Under the pieces are notes generated by a model. It saw nothing but the letters and a program-made list of their open reading frames with translations, was not told where the DNA came from and made no database searches. This document shows positions 7,638 to 17,401 of a stretch of 64,000 nucleotides of DNA, one piece after another (the stretch's first letter is position 1; each line of letters opens with the position of its first letter). The DNA is from Gemmatimonas phototrophica (lineage in GTDB: Bacteria; Gemmatimonadota; Gemmatimonadetes; Gemmatimonadales; Gemmatimonadaceae): contig NZ_CP011454.1 of NCBI RefSeq assembly GCF_000695095.2, forward strand, positions 3,596,001 to 3,660,000, written 5' to 3'. Made by a program: the position numbers and the translations under genes.

Positions 7638-10600
7638 CTACGCGACCGGCGTTGCGGCCGCTGACGATTGACTGACAAGGTCGTGCTGGAGCCGCTCCAC
7701 TGCCGCCGCTATGGTATCGTCGTGCAGGGTGCCAACGAGATTGCGCGCCTGGGCAAGCACGGACAGCGCCGATTCGCGCGCGGCCGTCGCCATGAACGCC
7801 CGCGTGAGGGTGAGCAAGGCGTGCACCTGCAACGTGTGTTCACCGCACTCCATGGTGACTTCGATGCTCCGTTGCAGAATGGGGATGGCCCGCGCGGGCT
7901 GCTGCAGGCGCAGCAGGGTCGCTGCGACACTGTTGCGCATCAGCCCCTCGTGTACACGGTCCGATGTCTCCTCACAGAGGCGGAGTCCGGCCTCAAAATG
8001 GCTCAACGCCTCGTCAAAGGCCCCTCGCTGCCAGCATTGGATGCCCGCCGCATTGTGCGTCCCCAGCTGCGCGCGCGACAAACCATCCGTGGCCTCCGCC
8101 TCGTTGAGCGGGGCCCCTGCCCGTACGTACACGAGCACCTGATTCCACGCCGCCGTGGCGTCGTCAAACTGCCGCAGGGTCTCGTGCGCCATCGCCAGAC
8201 GACGCCACATCAACGCTTCGTTTTCGTGGTCCTCAAGCTGACGGAACAGGGCGGCCGCATCGCGCAGATATGGGACCGCCTCGGCATCGCGTTTCAGCCC
8301 GACCAGGACTTCCCCCAACGAACGACAGGCATGAGCGGATCCATCAGCGTATCGGATCTTCTTGTTGAGGGCTACCGCTTCGCGATACGTGGAAAGTGCG
8401 TCCTCGACATGCCCCTGCTGTAACTGCACGAAGGCAATGCCGGGCAGCGAGAAGGACGCGTATACGGAATTGCTCAGCAGACCTGCCGTTTGCCGATAAT
8501 AGTCCAACGCCTGATCGTATAGACCGAGATCACGATATACGGTGGCCATGACGTTGAGCAGCGCGCCGTAGCGAAGCGAGTGCACATCGACGTGTCCGCT
8601 GGCGATAGCCCCCGTAATCGTATCAAGGGCTCGCTGATGCTGACCAAGGGCGCGCAGAATATTGGCCATGGTCGCGAGGTCACCGGCCTCAGCCCGCGGG
8701 TCGCCCAGTGCGTGCCCCATGGCGATCACCTGCTGAATGGTTTCCAGCGCTTCCTCGTGGCGCGCTTCATGTGAACGCAGCAGCGCGAGGCTGCGCAGCG
8801 CATTCCGTCGGCTCGCGGTATTCCCGAGGGCGTCGGCCACGCTGAGGGAGTTGCGGAGCGCCTCTTCAGCTTCGCTGTACCGTCGTAGCAGGGTGTAGGC
8901 ATCACCCTGTCGCAGATACGCTTGTGCCAGCCGTTCAGAGGGCCCACCGGGCACCAACCGCGAAACCAGTGTTGCGACAATGCCCATTTGGCGCATCCGC
9001 AAGCCAAGCGCCTCGCAGATGCGTTCCTGGCGCAGCAGAAGATCCGTCTCGAGATCCTCCTTCTCCCCACCGTCCGCGAGGAATGTCAACCACTCCTGCA
9101 CCTTCTCCAGCGTGGCCATCGCATCGGCATACTGGTTCAGCACCGCCGCACGGTCGGCCGATTGCATGCCATAACGCACGGCTTTCACCCACGATTCTGC
9201 GCGGCTGAAGTGATGGACCAGACGCTCCACCTGCTCTTCCAACTGTCCGGTATACCGCGCTTCAATCGCGGCACCTACGCGGTCATGCAGTGCATGGCGC
9301 TGGTGCTCCAACAGACTGTCGTAGGCGACTTCCTCGGTGAGGGCATGCTTGAAGCGATACACGGCCTCCGGCACCACGCGCATTTGCTGGACCAGGCCAG
9401 ACTGCTTGAGTCGGTCCAAGGCACGCGTGAGCGACACGTTGCTTTCCACGACGTCTTCCAACACCCCACGGGAAAACTCCCGACCAACAACAGACGCCAC
9501 GCGCAACACGTCGCGTGCCTCCGCATCGAGGCGATCCATGCGGGTACGCAGAACCCCCTGAATGGTTTCCGGAACGTGTAGTGCGCCCGTGTCGTCGGGG
9601 AGCACGGCAAGACCATCGCGCAACAGCACCGCGCCTTCCTCGCGCAGGGCTTCGCACACCTCCTCGAGGAAAAACGGGTTTCCGCCAGTGCGCTCGTGAA
9701 GTCGGGCGACGAGTTCCGTGGATACCCTGTCTGCGCCCAATACCGCGCACGCAATGGCTTCCGAGGCGCTGGTATCCAGGGGGGGCAGATGCAGCACCGT
9801 GTGATGCTCACTGCTTCCCCAGTCGAGCGACATATCGGGACGGGAGGTCACCACGATGCACAAGGGAACGGCCGATACGACTTCGACCATCTGGCGCAGC
9901 GCTGCCCGCGATCCTTCGTCGGCCCAATGCCAATCTTCCAGCAACAGCACCGCGGGCGCCGATTGTGCCCCTGTGGTGAACAAGGCAGCGACGGCCGAGA
10001 GCATGGCCACCTGAAACAACTCGCCCTTGAGATGATCCGGGACCGGATGTGCGTCACTGGGAATGGAGAGCAGCGCCAGATAGAGCGGAAGGAACTCGTC
10101 AAGTGACCGATCGAGTGCGCGCACCGCCAGCACGACCGTGTCATGCCGTTCGGCGCTGTTGGTGCGACGGTCCAGCTGCAACAGCTCCTGGGCCGCCTCA
10201 ACAAAGGGGAGGAATGGCGTGCCACTCCCATAGGCATCACAGCGGCCGGCGAGCATGCGGGCGCCGTCAGCCGTGGCCGACTCCCGAAGCTCGTGCAGCA
10301 GCCGGCTCTTCCCCGCACCGGCCTCGCCCACCAGCACCACCATGCGTCCCGCCCCGTCACGTGCATGCTGCCATTGCTGTGCCAGCAATGCCCGTTCCTG
10401 TTCGCGGCCGACAAACGGCGTGAGCGCGGTGGTAATGCCTTCAAAGCGCGAGCGTACATCCGACGAGCCGAGTACCCGGTGCGGCATGACCGTACCGGTT
10501 TGTCCACCCAGATGCAGCGCGGGAGCTTCCCCGGTAAAGATGAACGGGGCGACGAGACGTCGCGTCTCCGGGCTCATCAGAATCGCGTCGTCTTGAGCAT

Positions 10601-12179
10601 GCGCCGACAGTCGCGACGCAAGCTCTGACGGGGGGCCGCTAATGCGATAGCGGCGATCGCCCTGTCGCAAGCGCTGCGCGACGACCAGTCCGGTGTGGAT
10701 GCCGGAGCGCAGGCGCAATTGGGAGGACCATCTGGCCTCCAGCTCCGCGGCAATCTCCGTCATCCGCGTATGCATGGCGAGCGCGGCGCGCACGCCGCGT
10801 ACCGCGTCGTCTTCATGGGCGGTTGGGACACCAAAGAGCACCACGAACTGATCGGCGCCGAAATGATTCACAATACCGCCAAACTGCGTGGCAACTTCGT
10901 GGGCCGCGTCGCGGATACGCGCCATTACCGCGTCTGCCCGTTCAGGGGACAATCGTTCCACCAGCAGGTCGTGTCCGGCCACCGTACTCGCCACCAGCGT
11001 GACCTGCCGACGTTCCCCTGCATGCGCCAGGGTGCTATCGCCAGGGTCGTTTTCACGGACTGGACCGGTGCCCCCTTTCGAATCGACCAGGGCGTGCCCC
11101 CCCACCAATGCCGCCGGCGTTATGGTGGTGGGGCACGCGAGTACTGCTTGCATCATGGCGATGGCGTTCTCGAAGCGCTCCGACGGCTGCTTGGCCAGCG
11201 CCCGGCGAATGAGCACGTCCATCTCCGGTGGCAGTTCCGGACGGTGGACGCGCACACTTTCCGGATCGGAGGTAAGTGCAGCCACCAGCAGGGACTGTTC
11301 CCCCGGGCCACGGAATGGCCGGAGCCCTGTGAGCATTTCGTACAACACCACCCCGAGTGACCACACGTCGGTCCGGTGGTCCACCTGCTCGCCGAACGCC
11401 TGCTCGGGGCTCATGTAGGCCAGTGTCCCGATGGCGCCTACCGTGTGGGTCACATTCACCCCCGACAGCTTGGCAATGCCGAAGTCGAGGATCTTTACCA
11501 GGCCATCGTGCGTGACCATCACATTGGCGGGCTTGATATCGCGGTGCACAATGCCGCGCTCATGCGCCTTCGCCAATCCGCGTGCCACTTCGGCGGTGAC
11601 CCGCATGGCCTCGGCCACGTCGAGTGGCGCCCGGGCAATGCGACGGTCCAGCGTCTCCCCATCGTAGCAGGCCATCACGATGTACAACTGTCCATCAGCC
11701 GTATCACCGATTTCGTGCACCGTGCAGATATTGGGGTGCTCCAACGCGGCGGCGGCGCGGGCCTCCACCAGAAAGCGCGTCTTGGCGCCATGATCAGCGC
11801 TGAGATGCGGCGGCAGAAATTTCATCGCCACGTCACGCTCAAGGCGCGTATCTCTGGCGCGGTACACCACGCCCATGCCGCCCCCGCCCAGCCGCTCAAT
11901 GATGCGATACCGATCGTGCCCGCTCAGCGCCTCTTCGGGAGCCGACGGCAGTGCCTTGGGCGTCAGGAGCGGCTGCATGACGCTATCCGCCAACTGGTCA
12001 ATCGGGCCGCGGGTATCGTGCGCGGCGAGCAAGGCCTCCACTTCACGGCGAAGTGCCACGTCGGGACACGCTCCCCGGAGAAAGGCCGCCCGCTCTTCCG
12101 GTGGCTGCTCCAATGCCCGATGGAGCAGCGCCTCCAGCGCCACCCAATGGGCCTCGTTCGCCGCCGGCGTTTCGCTCAC
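7638..12179 (-). CDS. Giant Ser/Thr protein kinase with cyclase-like, AAA ATPase and TPR domains
   Basis: About 1,513 residues in four parts. (1) A Hanks-type kinase at about residues 90-360, with GGGGMGVVYRARD, the VAMKF lysine, HRDIKPANV and DFGIAK, all intact. (2) A class III nucleotide-cyclase homology domain at about 395-570 that looks degenerate: the first metal-binding Asp position reads VASTVAG and the usual D-x-x-N pair is replaced by GPPSELASRL. (3) An ATPase with Walker A GEAGAGKSRLL and Walker B VLLLEDWHWAD. (4) A C-terminal TPR array. The GTG at 12179 overlaps the stop of the upstream sigma gene as GTGA and has GGGAA upstream; the frame continues to another GTG at 12203. It probably senses a signal and controls the coupled sigma factor by phosphorylation or binding. 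Confidence 0.9.
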   Translation of the reverse strand: MSETPAANEAHWVALEALLHRALEQPPEERAAFLRGACPDVALRREVEALLAAHDTRGPIDQLADSVMQPLLTPKALPSAPEEALSGHDRYRIIERLGGGGMGVVYRARDTRLERDVAMKFLPPHLSADHGAKTRFLVEARAAAALEHPNICTVHEIGDTADGQLYIVMACYDGETLDRRIARAPLDVAEAMRVTAEVARGLAKAHERGIVHRDIKPANVMVTHDGLVKILDFGIAKLSGVNVTHTVGAIGTLAYMSPEQAFGEQVDHRTDVWSLGVVLYEMLTGLRPFRGPGEQSLLVAALTSDPESVRVHRPELPPEMDVLIRRALAKQPSERFENAIAMMQAVLACPTTITPAALVGGHALVDSKGGTGPVRENDPGDSTLAHAGERRQVTLVASTVAGHDLLVERLSPERADAVMARIRDAAHEVATQFGGIVNHFGADQFVVLFGVPTAHEDDAVRGVRAALAMHTRMTEIAAELEARWSSQLRLRSGIHTGLVVAQRLRQGDRRYRISGPPSELASRLSAHAQDDAILMSPETRRLVAPFIFTGEAPALHLGGQTGTVMPHRVLGSSDVRSRFEGITTALTPFVGREQERALLAQQWQHARDGAGRMVVLVGEAGAGKSRLLHELRESATADGARMLAGRCDAYGSGTPFLPFVEAAQELLQLDRRTNSAERHDTVVLAVRALDRSLDEFLPLYLALLSIPSDAHPVPDHLKGELFQVAMLSAVAALFTTGAQSAPAVLLLEDWHWADEGSRAALRQMVEVVSAVPLCIVVTSRPDMSLDWGSSEHHTVLHLPPLDTSASEAIACAVLGADRVSTELVARLHERTGGNPFFLEEVCEALREEGAVLLRDGLAVLPDDTGALHVPETIQGVLRTRMDRLDAEARDVLRVASVVGREFSRGVLEDVVESNVSLTRALDRLKQSGLVQQMRVVPEAVYRFKHALTEEVAYDSLLEHQRHALHDRVGAAIEARYTGQLEEQVERLVHHFSRAESWVKAVRYGMQSADRAAVLNQYADAMATLEKVQEWLTFLADGGEKEDLETDLLLRQERICEALGLRMRQMGIVATLVSRLVPGGPSERLAQAYLRQGDAYTLLRRYSEAEEALRNSLSVADALGNTASRRNALRSLALLRSHEARHEEALETIQQVIAMGHALGDPRAEAGDLATMANILRALGQHQRALDTITGAIASGHVDVHSLRYGALLNVMATVYRDLGLYDQALDYYRQTAGLLSNSVYASFSLPGIAFVQLQQGHVEDALSTYREAVALNKKIRYADGSAHACRSLGEVLVGLKRDAEAVPYLRDAAALFRQLEDHENEALMWRRLAMAHETLRQFDDATAAWNQVLVYVRAGAPLNEAEATDGLSRAQLGTHNAAGIQCWQRGAFDEALSHFEAGLRLCEETSDRVHEGLMRNSVAATLLRLQQPARAIPILQRSIEVTMECGEHTLQVHALLTLTRAFMATAARESALSVLAQARNLVGTLHDDTIAAAVERLQHDLVSQSSAAATPVA

Positions 12180-12760
12180 GACGACAGTTCCCGGTTCAGC
12201 CACGCTCTGGCCGTCGTCCAGTCGCGCTTCACCGTGGCCGGTGAGAGATCGAGCGCTTCGGCCGTCTCTTCAATGCTGAGTCCCACGAAGAATCGACACT
12301 CTACGACCTGCCCGAGCCGCGGATTGAACTGGGCGAGTCGTTCCAGTGCCTCGTCCAGCGCGTGCAGTTCGTCCGCGTGACGATCAATAACGGCACCGGC
12401 GGCATCGGCCTCTTCCAGGGGGAGCGGCAGATCGCCACTGCCCCGCTTATGGGCCCGACGCTGCTCGGCGTAGTCGATGAGCACCCGACGCATGGTCTTG
12501 GCGGCCATGGCCAACACATGTTGCCGGTCACGCCAATGCATGCGATCGATCCCCGCCAGCCGCAGGTAGGCCTCGTGCACGAGCCCGTCCGTTTCGAGGG
12601 TGTGTCCCTCTCCTTCGTTGGCCAGCTGGCGGTGCGCAATGCCGCGCAGTCTGTCGTGCAGCATGCCCAGCACCTGCTGCAAGGCCCCGGCCTCCCCCTC
12701 GCTGGCGCGCTGGAGCAGGCGGGTCACCTCTCCCTGGGTATTGGTGGCGGACTCAGACAT
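12176..12760 (-). CDS. ECF RNA polymerase sigma factor, kinase-linked (TIGR02999-like)
   Basis: A 194-residue ECF sigma factor. Region 2 includes DGLVHEAYLRLAG and the DNA-melting helix FxxxAAKTMRRVLIDYAEQRRAHKRG, a form typical of the TIGR02999 group. Region 4 carries the helix-turn-helix GLSIEETAEALDLSPATVKRDWTTARAWL. Members of this group often sit beside a Ser/Thr kinase instead of an anti-sigma factor. Here the next gene is a giant kinase whose GTG start overlaps this gene's TGA by 4 nt, which supports regulation by phosphorylation. The regulon is unknown. Confidence 0.93.
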   Translation of the reverse strand: MSESATNTQGEVTRLLQRASEGEAGALQQVLGMLHDRLRGIAHRQLANEGEGHTLETDGLVHEAYLRLAGIDRMHWRDRQHVLAMAAKTMRRVLIDYAEQRRAHKRGSGDLPLPLEEADAAGAVIDRHADELHALDEALERLAQFNPRLGQVVECRFFVGLSIEETAEALDLSPATVKRDWTTARAWLNRELSS

Positions 12761-12865
12761 GCGCGGGATTACCGGTAACGTTCAAGGGTGCGGACTCTGC
12801 CCAACCTGCCGTGTGATCAACCAGATAGCCAGCACACAGTGGGCCCCCACATGAAGGCCGGAAAT

Positions 12866-14098
12866 TCAGGGCAAACGGCTCACCATCAGCCGATCCAGCC
12901 CGTGAAAGTGCCACGAGTCCAGCACCGACGGCTCTTCGGCGAGCGCCAGCTGCGGGCATCTGGTAAAGAGCACCCGCAGGGCGCACTGCAACTCGAGACG
13001 GGCGAGTGGCGCCCCCACGCAAAAGTGAATCCCGGCCCCGAAACTGGTGTGGGCACATGCAGAGCGGGCAGGGTCAAAGTGCTCGGGGTGGGCATTCACC
13101 CGCGGGTCCCGGCCGGTGGCCCCCAGCACCAGAGCGATTTGCCCCCCTTGCTTGAGCCGAATGCCCTGTACCTCGAGATCCTGCAAGGCGTACCGCTTGA
13201 ACAGGTGCAGCGGGGGCGTGAAACGCAGCGCCTCCTCCACCAGCTGAGCCATTGCCTCGTCGCCTGCGAGCGCCTCGCGAAGGTCCACCTGGTGACGCAG
13301 CACGACATGGACCGCATTGCCCAGCGCGTGCACTGTCGCCTCGTGTCCGGCGTTGAGCAGGAGAATGGCGGTACTCACCAATTCCGCTTCGGATAGTCGG
13401 TCCCCTTGCTCTTCCGCCTCAATGAGCGCTGAGAGCAGGTCGTTTCCGGGCGCCAGTCGTCGCGCCGCCACCGTGGCGCGAATGAAATCGCCAAACTCGG
13501 CCGCGGCTTCATTCGCCTGAACTTCCACTGCGAATGTCCGGCCCACGCCGTACATGGCCACCATGGCGTGGGACCACTGCAGTAGCTGTGGGGCCATGGA
13601 TTCGGGGACCCCCAGCATCTGGGCAATCAGACGGACGGGGATGGGTGTGGCGTAGTGGGCAATGAGATCAAAGGGCTCGTCAGGAAATGTGTCAATAAGA
13701 GTATGTGCCATGCGCTCAATGGCCGGGCGCAGCGCCTCCACACGTCGCGAAACAAAGGCCCGACTCACCAGCCCCCGCAGTCGCGTGTGCACCGGCGGCT
13801 CACGCTCAAGCATGGAGTGTGCGTCAATGGCGTCGAAGTCCCGTGTGTGTGGTGCAGGGGATGGCCACCCCAACTGCTCGCGTGACGCAACGTGCAGAAT
13901 TTCACGACCAAACCGCCGGTCGCGCAGCAGCTGATTCACCTCATCGTGTGCAAAGAAACACCAGAGGCCGAGTTCTTCCCAGAACACGACCGGACACTCC
14001 GCCAGAATTCGGGCATACGCGCCGTAGGGATCCTGATAGAACTGCGGATCCCGCGGGTTTAGCGACAGCCGGCGGGTTACCGGGTCAAGGCGCAGCAT
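12866..14098 (-). CDS. Cytochrome P450
   Basis: A 410-residue soluble bacterial-type P450 monooxygenase. The heme-thiolate loop FGAGIHFCVGAPLAR places the axial Cys at residue 360. The I-helix oxygen-activation motif is AGHEAT (250-255), and the K-helix E-x-x-R is at 289-292. Length and motifs match class I bacterial P450s that take electrons from a ferredoxin; the ferredoxin gene at 53097 is one candidate, with no linkage. The start is only 3 nt from the stop of the upstream aldehyde dehydrogenase, so the genes form one operon and the substrate may be an alcohol, aldehyde or their precursor. Confidence 0.94.
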   Translation of the reverse strand: MLRLDPVTRRLSLNPRDPQFYQDPYGAYARILAECPVVFWEELGLWCFFAHDEVNQLLRDRRFGREILHVASREQLGWPSPAPHTRDFDAIDAHSMLEREPPVHTRLRGLVSRAFVSRRVEALRPAIERMAHTLIDTFPDEPFDLIAHYATPIPVRLIAQMLGVPESMAPQLLQWSHAMVAMYGVGRTFAVEVQANEAAAEFGDFIRATVAARRLAPGNDLLSALIEAEEQGDRLSEAELVSTAILLLNAGHEATVHALGNAVHVVLRHQVDLREALAGDEAMAQLVEEALRFTPPLHLFKRYALQDLEVQGIRLKQGGQIALVLGATGRDPRVNAHPEHFDPARSACAHTSFGAGIHFCVGAPLARLELQCALRVLFTRCPQLALAEEPSVLDSWHFHGLDRLMVSRLP

Positions 14099-14101
14099 GA
14101 G

Positions 14102-15541
14102 TCAGACGCCACCGAAACACAGGTACTTCGTTTCGAGATACGCGTCGAGTCCCTGTCGCGATCCCTCACGCCCCATGCCCGATTCCTTGACGCCACCAAA
14201 CGGCGCGAGCTCCGTGGAGATCAGCCCCTCATTGATGCCGACCATGCCGAATTCCAGCGCCTCTGCCACACGCCAACAGCGACCCACATCGCGACTGTAG
14301 AAATACGCCGCCAACCCGTACACCGTGTTGTTGGCCAGCGCGATGGCCTCCGCTTCCGTTTCGAAGCGAAACACGGGCGCCACCGGTCCAAATACTTCTT
14401 CGCCGGCCACACGCATATCGGAGGTCACATTTCCAAGTACGGTGGGCTCGAAGAACAAGCCATCGCGCACGCGGCCCCCGTGCAAGACCGCGGCCCCGTG
14501 CTGCACGGCGTCCTCCACCAGCCCCTGCACTTTCCCCAGCGCCTTGAGACTGATGAGCGGACCAACCTGCACCGACGGGTCCAGAACATCGCCGCTGCGC
14601 AGCGACGCCACGGCGTCCGTGAATCGCGCCACAAAGGCGTCGTACACTCCGCGCTGTACGAGCAGCCGGTTCGCACACACACACGTCTGTCCGTTATGCC
14701 GGAACTTGGACTGAATAGCCCCCTGAACAGCGGCGTCGAGATCCGCATCGTCGAAGACAATGAACGGAGCGTTCCCTCCGAGCTCGAGCGAAAGCTTCGT
14801 GAGTGTTGGCGCACACTGCGCCATGAGTTGCTTACCAACCGCTGTGGATCCGGTAAACGATAGCTTCCTCACGGTCGGATTCTCACACAATTCACGTCCC
14901 ACCTCGTCACTACGCGTCGAGGTGACCGTGTTGTAGACCCCTGCGGGCACACCGGCTGCTTCGGCCAGCACCGCAAGCGCCAACGCGGTGCACGGCGTTT
15001 CGGCCGGCGGCTTGATGACCACCGGACATCCCGCGGCCAGCGCGGGCGCCACCTTTCGCGTGATCATGGCCAACGGGAAGTTCCATGGCGAGATGGCCGC
15101 AACCACGCCAATGCCCTGCCTGATCACCACCAGACGGCGGTCCCGCGTGTGCGGCGGAATAACGTCACCGTAGGCACGCTTGCCCTCTTCGGCAAACCAC
15201 TCCACAAAGGCCGCGCCGTAGGTCACTTCACCAAGGCTTTCGCTGATGACCTTGCCGCTCTCACATGACATGAGATGCGCCAGCGCATCACGATGCTCCA
15301 TGATGAGCGAGAACCACCGACGCAGCACCACCGCACGTTCTTTCGCGGTCAGGGCGCGCCAGGCCGGCCAGGCCTGCTGCGCGGCGGCGATGGCGTCGCG
15401 CGTATCGTTGCGCCCCATATCCGGAACCGTGCCAACCAACGCGCCGGTAGACGGATTGTGTACATCGAACGTGCGCCGGTCCTTCGCCTGCACCCAGGCA
15501 CCGTTCACATAGGCATCGTGCCGCAACAGATGGAGTGACAT
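14102..15541 (-). CDS. gabD: NAD(P)-dependent succinate-semialdehyde-type aldehyde dehydrogenase
   Basis: A 479-residue aldehyde dehydrogenase. The conserved Lys is near 177 (VVIKPPAETP), the general-base Glu is at 253 (SLELGGNAPF), and the nucleophile is Cys287 in GQTCVCANR, a context typical of succinate-semialdehyde dehydrogenases with a second Cys two residues on. The cofactor motif FTGSTAVGK lies at about 229-237. It oxidises an aldehyde to an acid. The ATG at 15541 is 7 bp after the alcohol dehydrogenase stop, fitting an ADH-ALDH-P450 operon; the frame runs 21 codons further upstream without need. The specific substrate in this context remains open. Confidence 0.88.
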   Translation of the reverse strand: MSLHLLRHDAYVNGAWVQAKDRRTFDVHNPSTGALVGTVPDMGRNDTRDAIAAAQQAWPAWRALTAKERAVVLRRWFSLIMEHRDALAHLMSCESGKVISESLGEVTYGAAFVEWFAEEGKRAYGDVIPPHTRDRRLVVIRQGIGVVAAISPWNFPLAMITRKVAPALAAGCPVVIKPPAETPCTALALAVLAEAAGVPAGVYNTVTSTRSDEVGRELCENPTVRKLSFTGSTAVGKQLMAQCAPTLTKLSLELGGNAPFIVFDDADLDAAVQGAIQSKFRHNGQTCVCANRLLVQRGVYDAFVARFTDAVASLRSGDVLDPSVQVGPLISLKALGKVQGLVEDAVQHGAAVLHGGRVRDGLFFEPTVLGNVTSDMRVAGEEVFGPVAPVFRFETEAEAIALANNTVYGLAAYFYSRDVGRCWRVAEALEFGMVGINEGLISTELAPFGGVKESGMGREGSRQGLDAYLETKYLCFGGV

Positions 15542-15548
15542 GGAGGCC

Positions 15549-16685
15549 TTAGAAGCGGATGATCTGTCGGATGGCGTTGCCCTGCGCCATGCGCTCGAAT
15601 CCATGATTGATGTCGTCGAGCGTCATGACATGCGTGAGCAGACGATCCACAGGTAAGCGCCCGGTTTGATACAGGGCGAGATACGCCGGAATGTCGCGTG
15701 CCGGTACGCTGCTCCCCAGATAGCTGCCGAGCAGCGCACGTTCTTCGGCCACCAGCTGCACCGGCGCCAGCGCGAGTCGCTGATCAGGATGGGGCAGCCC
15801 CACCGTGACAGTGCGCCCGCCACGTTTGGTGGCGCGATAGGTGAAGTCCAGGGCGGACACCACGCCCGCACACTCAAGGCCAATGTCGGCGCCGCCGTGC
15901 GTCGCGTCCTGCACCATCTCGAGGGCCGTAGGGGCGTTCACCTGGACGGTCAGGTGCGCACCAAGCGCGCTGGCCTGGGCCAGCTTCTGTTCGTTGATAT
16001 CAGCGACCACCACCGTACTGGCTCCGGCCGCCAGCGCACCGAGCAGCGCCGCGAAGCCGATCCCCCCTAGGCCGGTAATCAGCACCGTCTCCCCGAGTCG
16101 GACGCGGGCGGTATTGGCAATGGCCCCAACACCCGTCATCACCGCACAGCCGAACAGCGCCGCCACTTCGGGCGCGACGGTCCGATCAATACGCACCAGA
16201 GAGCGACGCGAGACCACCGCGTACTCTGCGAATGCGGAAACGCCAAGGTGATGATAGACCGGCGTGCCGTGCGCATCCCGCAGGCGGATCCCGCCGCCAA
16301 GCAGTGTTCCCGTGCTGTTGGCGTGCGCCCCCGCCTCACAGAGTGGCGGCCGACCGGTCATGCACGGCAGGCAGTGTCCACACGACGGCACGAAGGCGAA
16401 CACGACGTGATCGCCGAGGGCGAGATCGTGCACACCGGCACCGAGTTCCACGACTTCGCCCGTGGCCTCATGCCCCAACAGCATGGGTAGCGGACGGGGG
16501 CGACTCCCCTCAATGACCGAGAGATCGGAGTGACAGAGCCCGGCCGCCGTGATTCGCACAGCAACTTCCATGGAGCCCGGTGGAGCCAATGACACCGTCT
16601 CGATCGCCAGCGGCGCCGACACCGGATATGGTCGTGCCGCGCCAGTGTGGCGCAGCACGGCGGCGCGTACGGCCTGTGAACTCAT
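15549..16685 (-). CDS. Zinc-dependent alcohol dehydrogenase (MDR family)
   Basis: A 378-residue medium-chain dehydrogenase/reductase. The catalytic zinc ligands lie in GLCHSDLSVIEG and LLGHEATGEVVELG, and the four-Cys structural zinc lobe is CGHCLPCMTGRPPLC. The nucleotide-binding turn is GLGGIGFAALLGA. The layout resembles the NAD-dependent class III/aryl-alcohol dehydrogenase group. It oxidises an alcohol to the aldehyde that the next gene product could use. The start at 16685 begins MSSQAVRAAVLR; 99 further open codons upstream overlap the divergent NTPase gene and were rejected. Confidence 0.9.
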   Translation of the reverse strand: MSSQAVRAAVLRHTGAARPYPVSAPLAIETVSLAPPGSMEVAVRITAAGLCHSDLSVIEGSRPRPLPMLLGHEATGEVVELGAGVHDLALGDHVVFAFVPSCGHCLPCMTGRPPLCEAGAHANSTGTLLGGGIRLRDAHGTPVYHHLGVSAFAEYAVVSRRSLVRIDRTVAPEVAALFGCAVMTGVGAIANTARVRLGETVLITGLGGIGFAALLGALAAGASTVVVADINEQKLAQASALGAHLTVQVNAPTALEMVQDATHGGADIGLECAGVVSALDFTYRATKRGGRTVTVGLPHPDQRLALAPVQLVAEERALLGSYLGSSVPARDIPAYLALYQTGRLPVDRLLTHVMTLDDINHGFERMAQGNAIRQIIRF

Positions 16686-16754
16686 GGTGCGGGACGGGAG
16701 GAGGAGGAGGATCGGGAGGTGCAGTCCGGCGGGTGGATCGATTAGCATGAACTT

Positions 16755-17369
16755 ATGTCTGCGTCGTCCGTGTTGCTTCCCCTTGATGGTCTGGGGCGCC
16801 ACCGCCTCAAGGTGGCCTTTGTTGGCACCCACGGCGTGGGTAAGACGACCCTTTGCTTTGATCTGGCAGCACAGCTCAAGCGACTGGATCTTGGCGTGGA
16901 CCTCGTGAAGGAAGTCGCGCGCCGTTGCCCGCTGCCGATCAACGAAGACACGACGCTCGACGCGCAGGCGTGGATTCTGCACACGCAGATCGCCGAGGAG
17001 ATTGCGGCGGCGTCGCAGAACGAGGTGGTGGTATGCGACCGCTCGGTGCTGGACAACTACGCGTATCTGGTGGCAAGCGCGGGACGCCAGAGCTCACTGG
17101 AGCCGCTCGTGCTGCAATGGGTACGCAGCTACCACGCGCTCTTCAAAGTGCCCGTAACCGGCGCCCCCACCTTCGACGGCAAACGGGCCGTCAGCCCCAC
17201 CTTTCAGCAGCAGATTGATCACCTGATCGACGATCTGGTGGAGGAGCTGGGAGTGCCCGTCCATCATCTCGATCCCGGCGATCGTGCTGGCTGGACCGCA
17301 GCGGCCCTGGAGCATCTGGGGTTAGCCACCACACCGCCACAGATCGACCTCTTTGCCGCGCGGGAGTAG
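16755..17369 (+). CDS. P-loop NTPase, NadR/AAA_28-like
   Basis: A 204-residue protein with an N-terminal Walker A motif (FVGTHGVGKTTL, about residues 24-35) and a Walker B-like strand (EVVVCDRSVLDNYAY) typical of the nucleoside/NadR kinase-like AAA_28 group. It is compact and has no extra domain. Function is probably phosphorylation of a small molecule or a nucleotide-dependent switch; no specific substrate can be given. It stands alone between the alcohol dehydrogenase gene and the copper operon, divergent from the former and convergent with the latter. Confidence 0.75.
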   Translation: MSASSVLLPLDGLGRHRLKVAFVGTHGVGKTTLCFDLAAQLKRLDLGVDLVKEVARRCPLPINEDTTLDAQAWILHTQIAEEIAAASQNEVVVCDRSVLDNYAYLVASAGRQSSLEPLVLQWVRSYHALFKVPVTGAPTFDGKRAVSPTFQQQIDHLIDDLVEELGVPVHHLDPGDRAGWTAAALEHLGLATTPPQIDLFAARE

Positions 17370-17401
17370 GCGCGTCGCGAGGCCGGTCTGCGTGAGAGCT
17401 G

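Noticed and set aside
16686-16982. 99-residue N-terminal extension of the alcohol dehydrogenase
   Set aside because: It overlaps the start of the divergent NTPase gene and precedes the normal MDR N-terminus.
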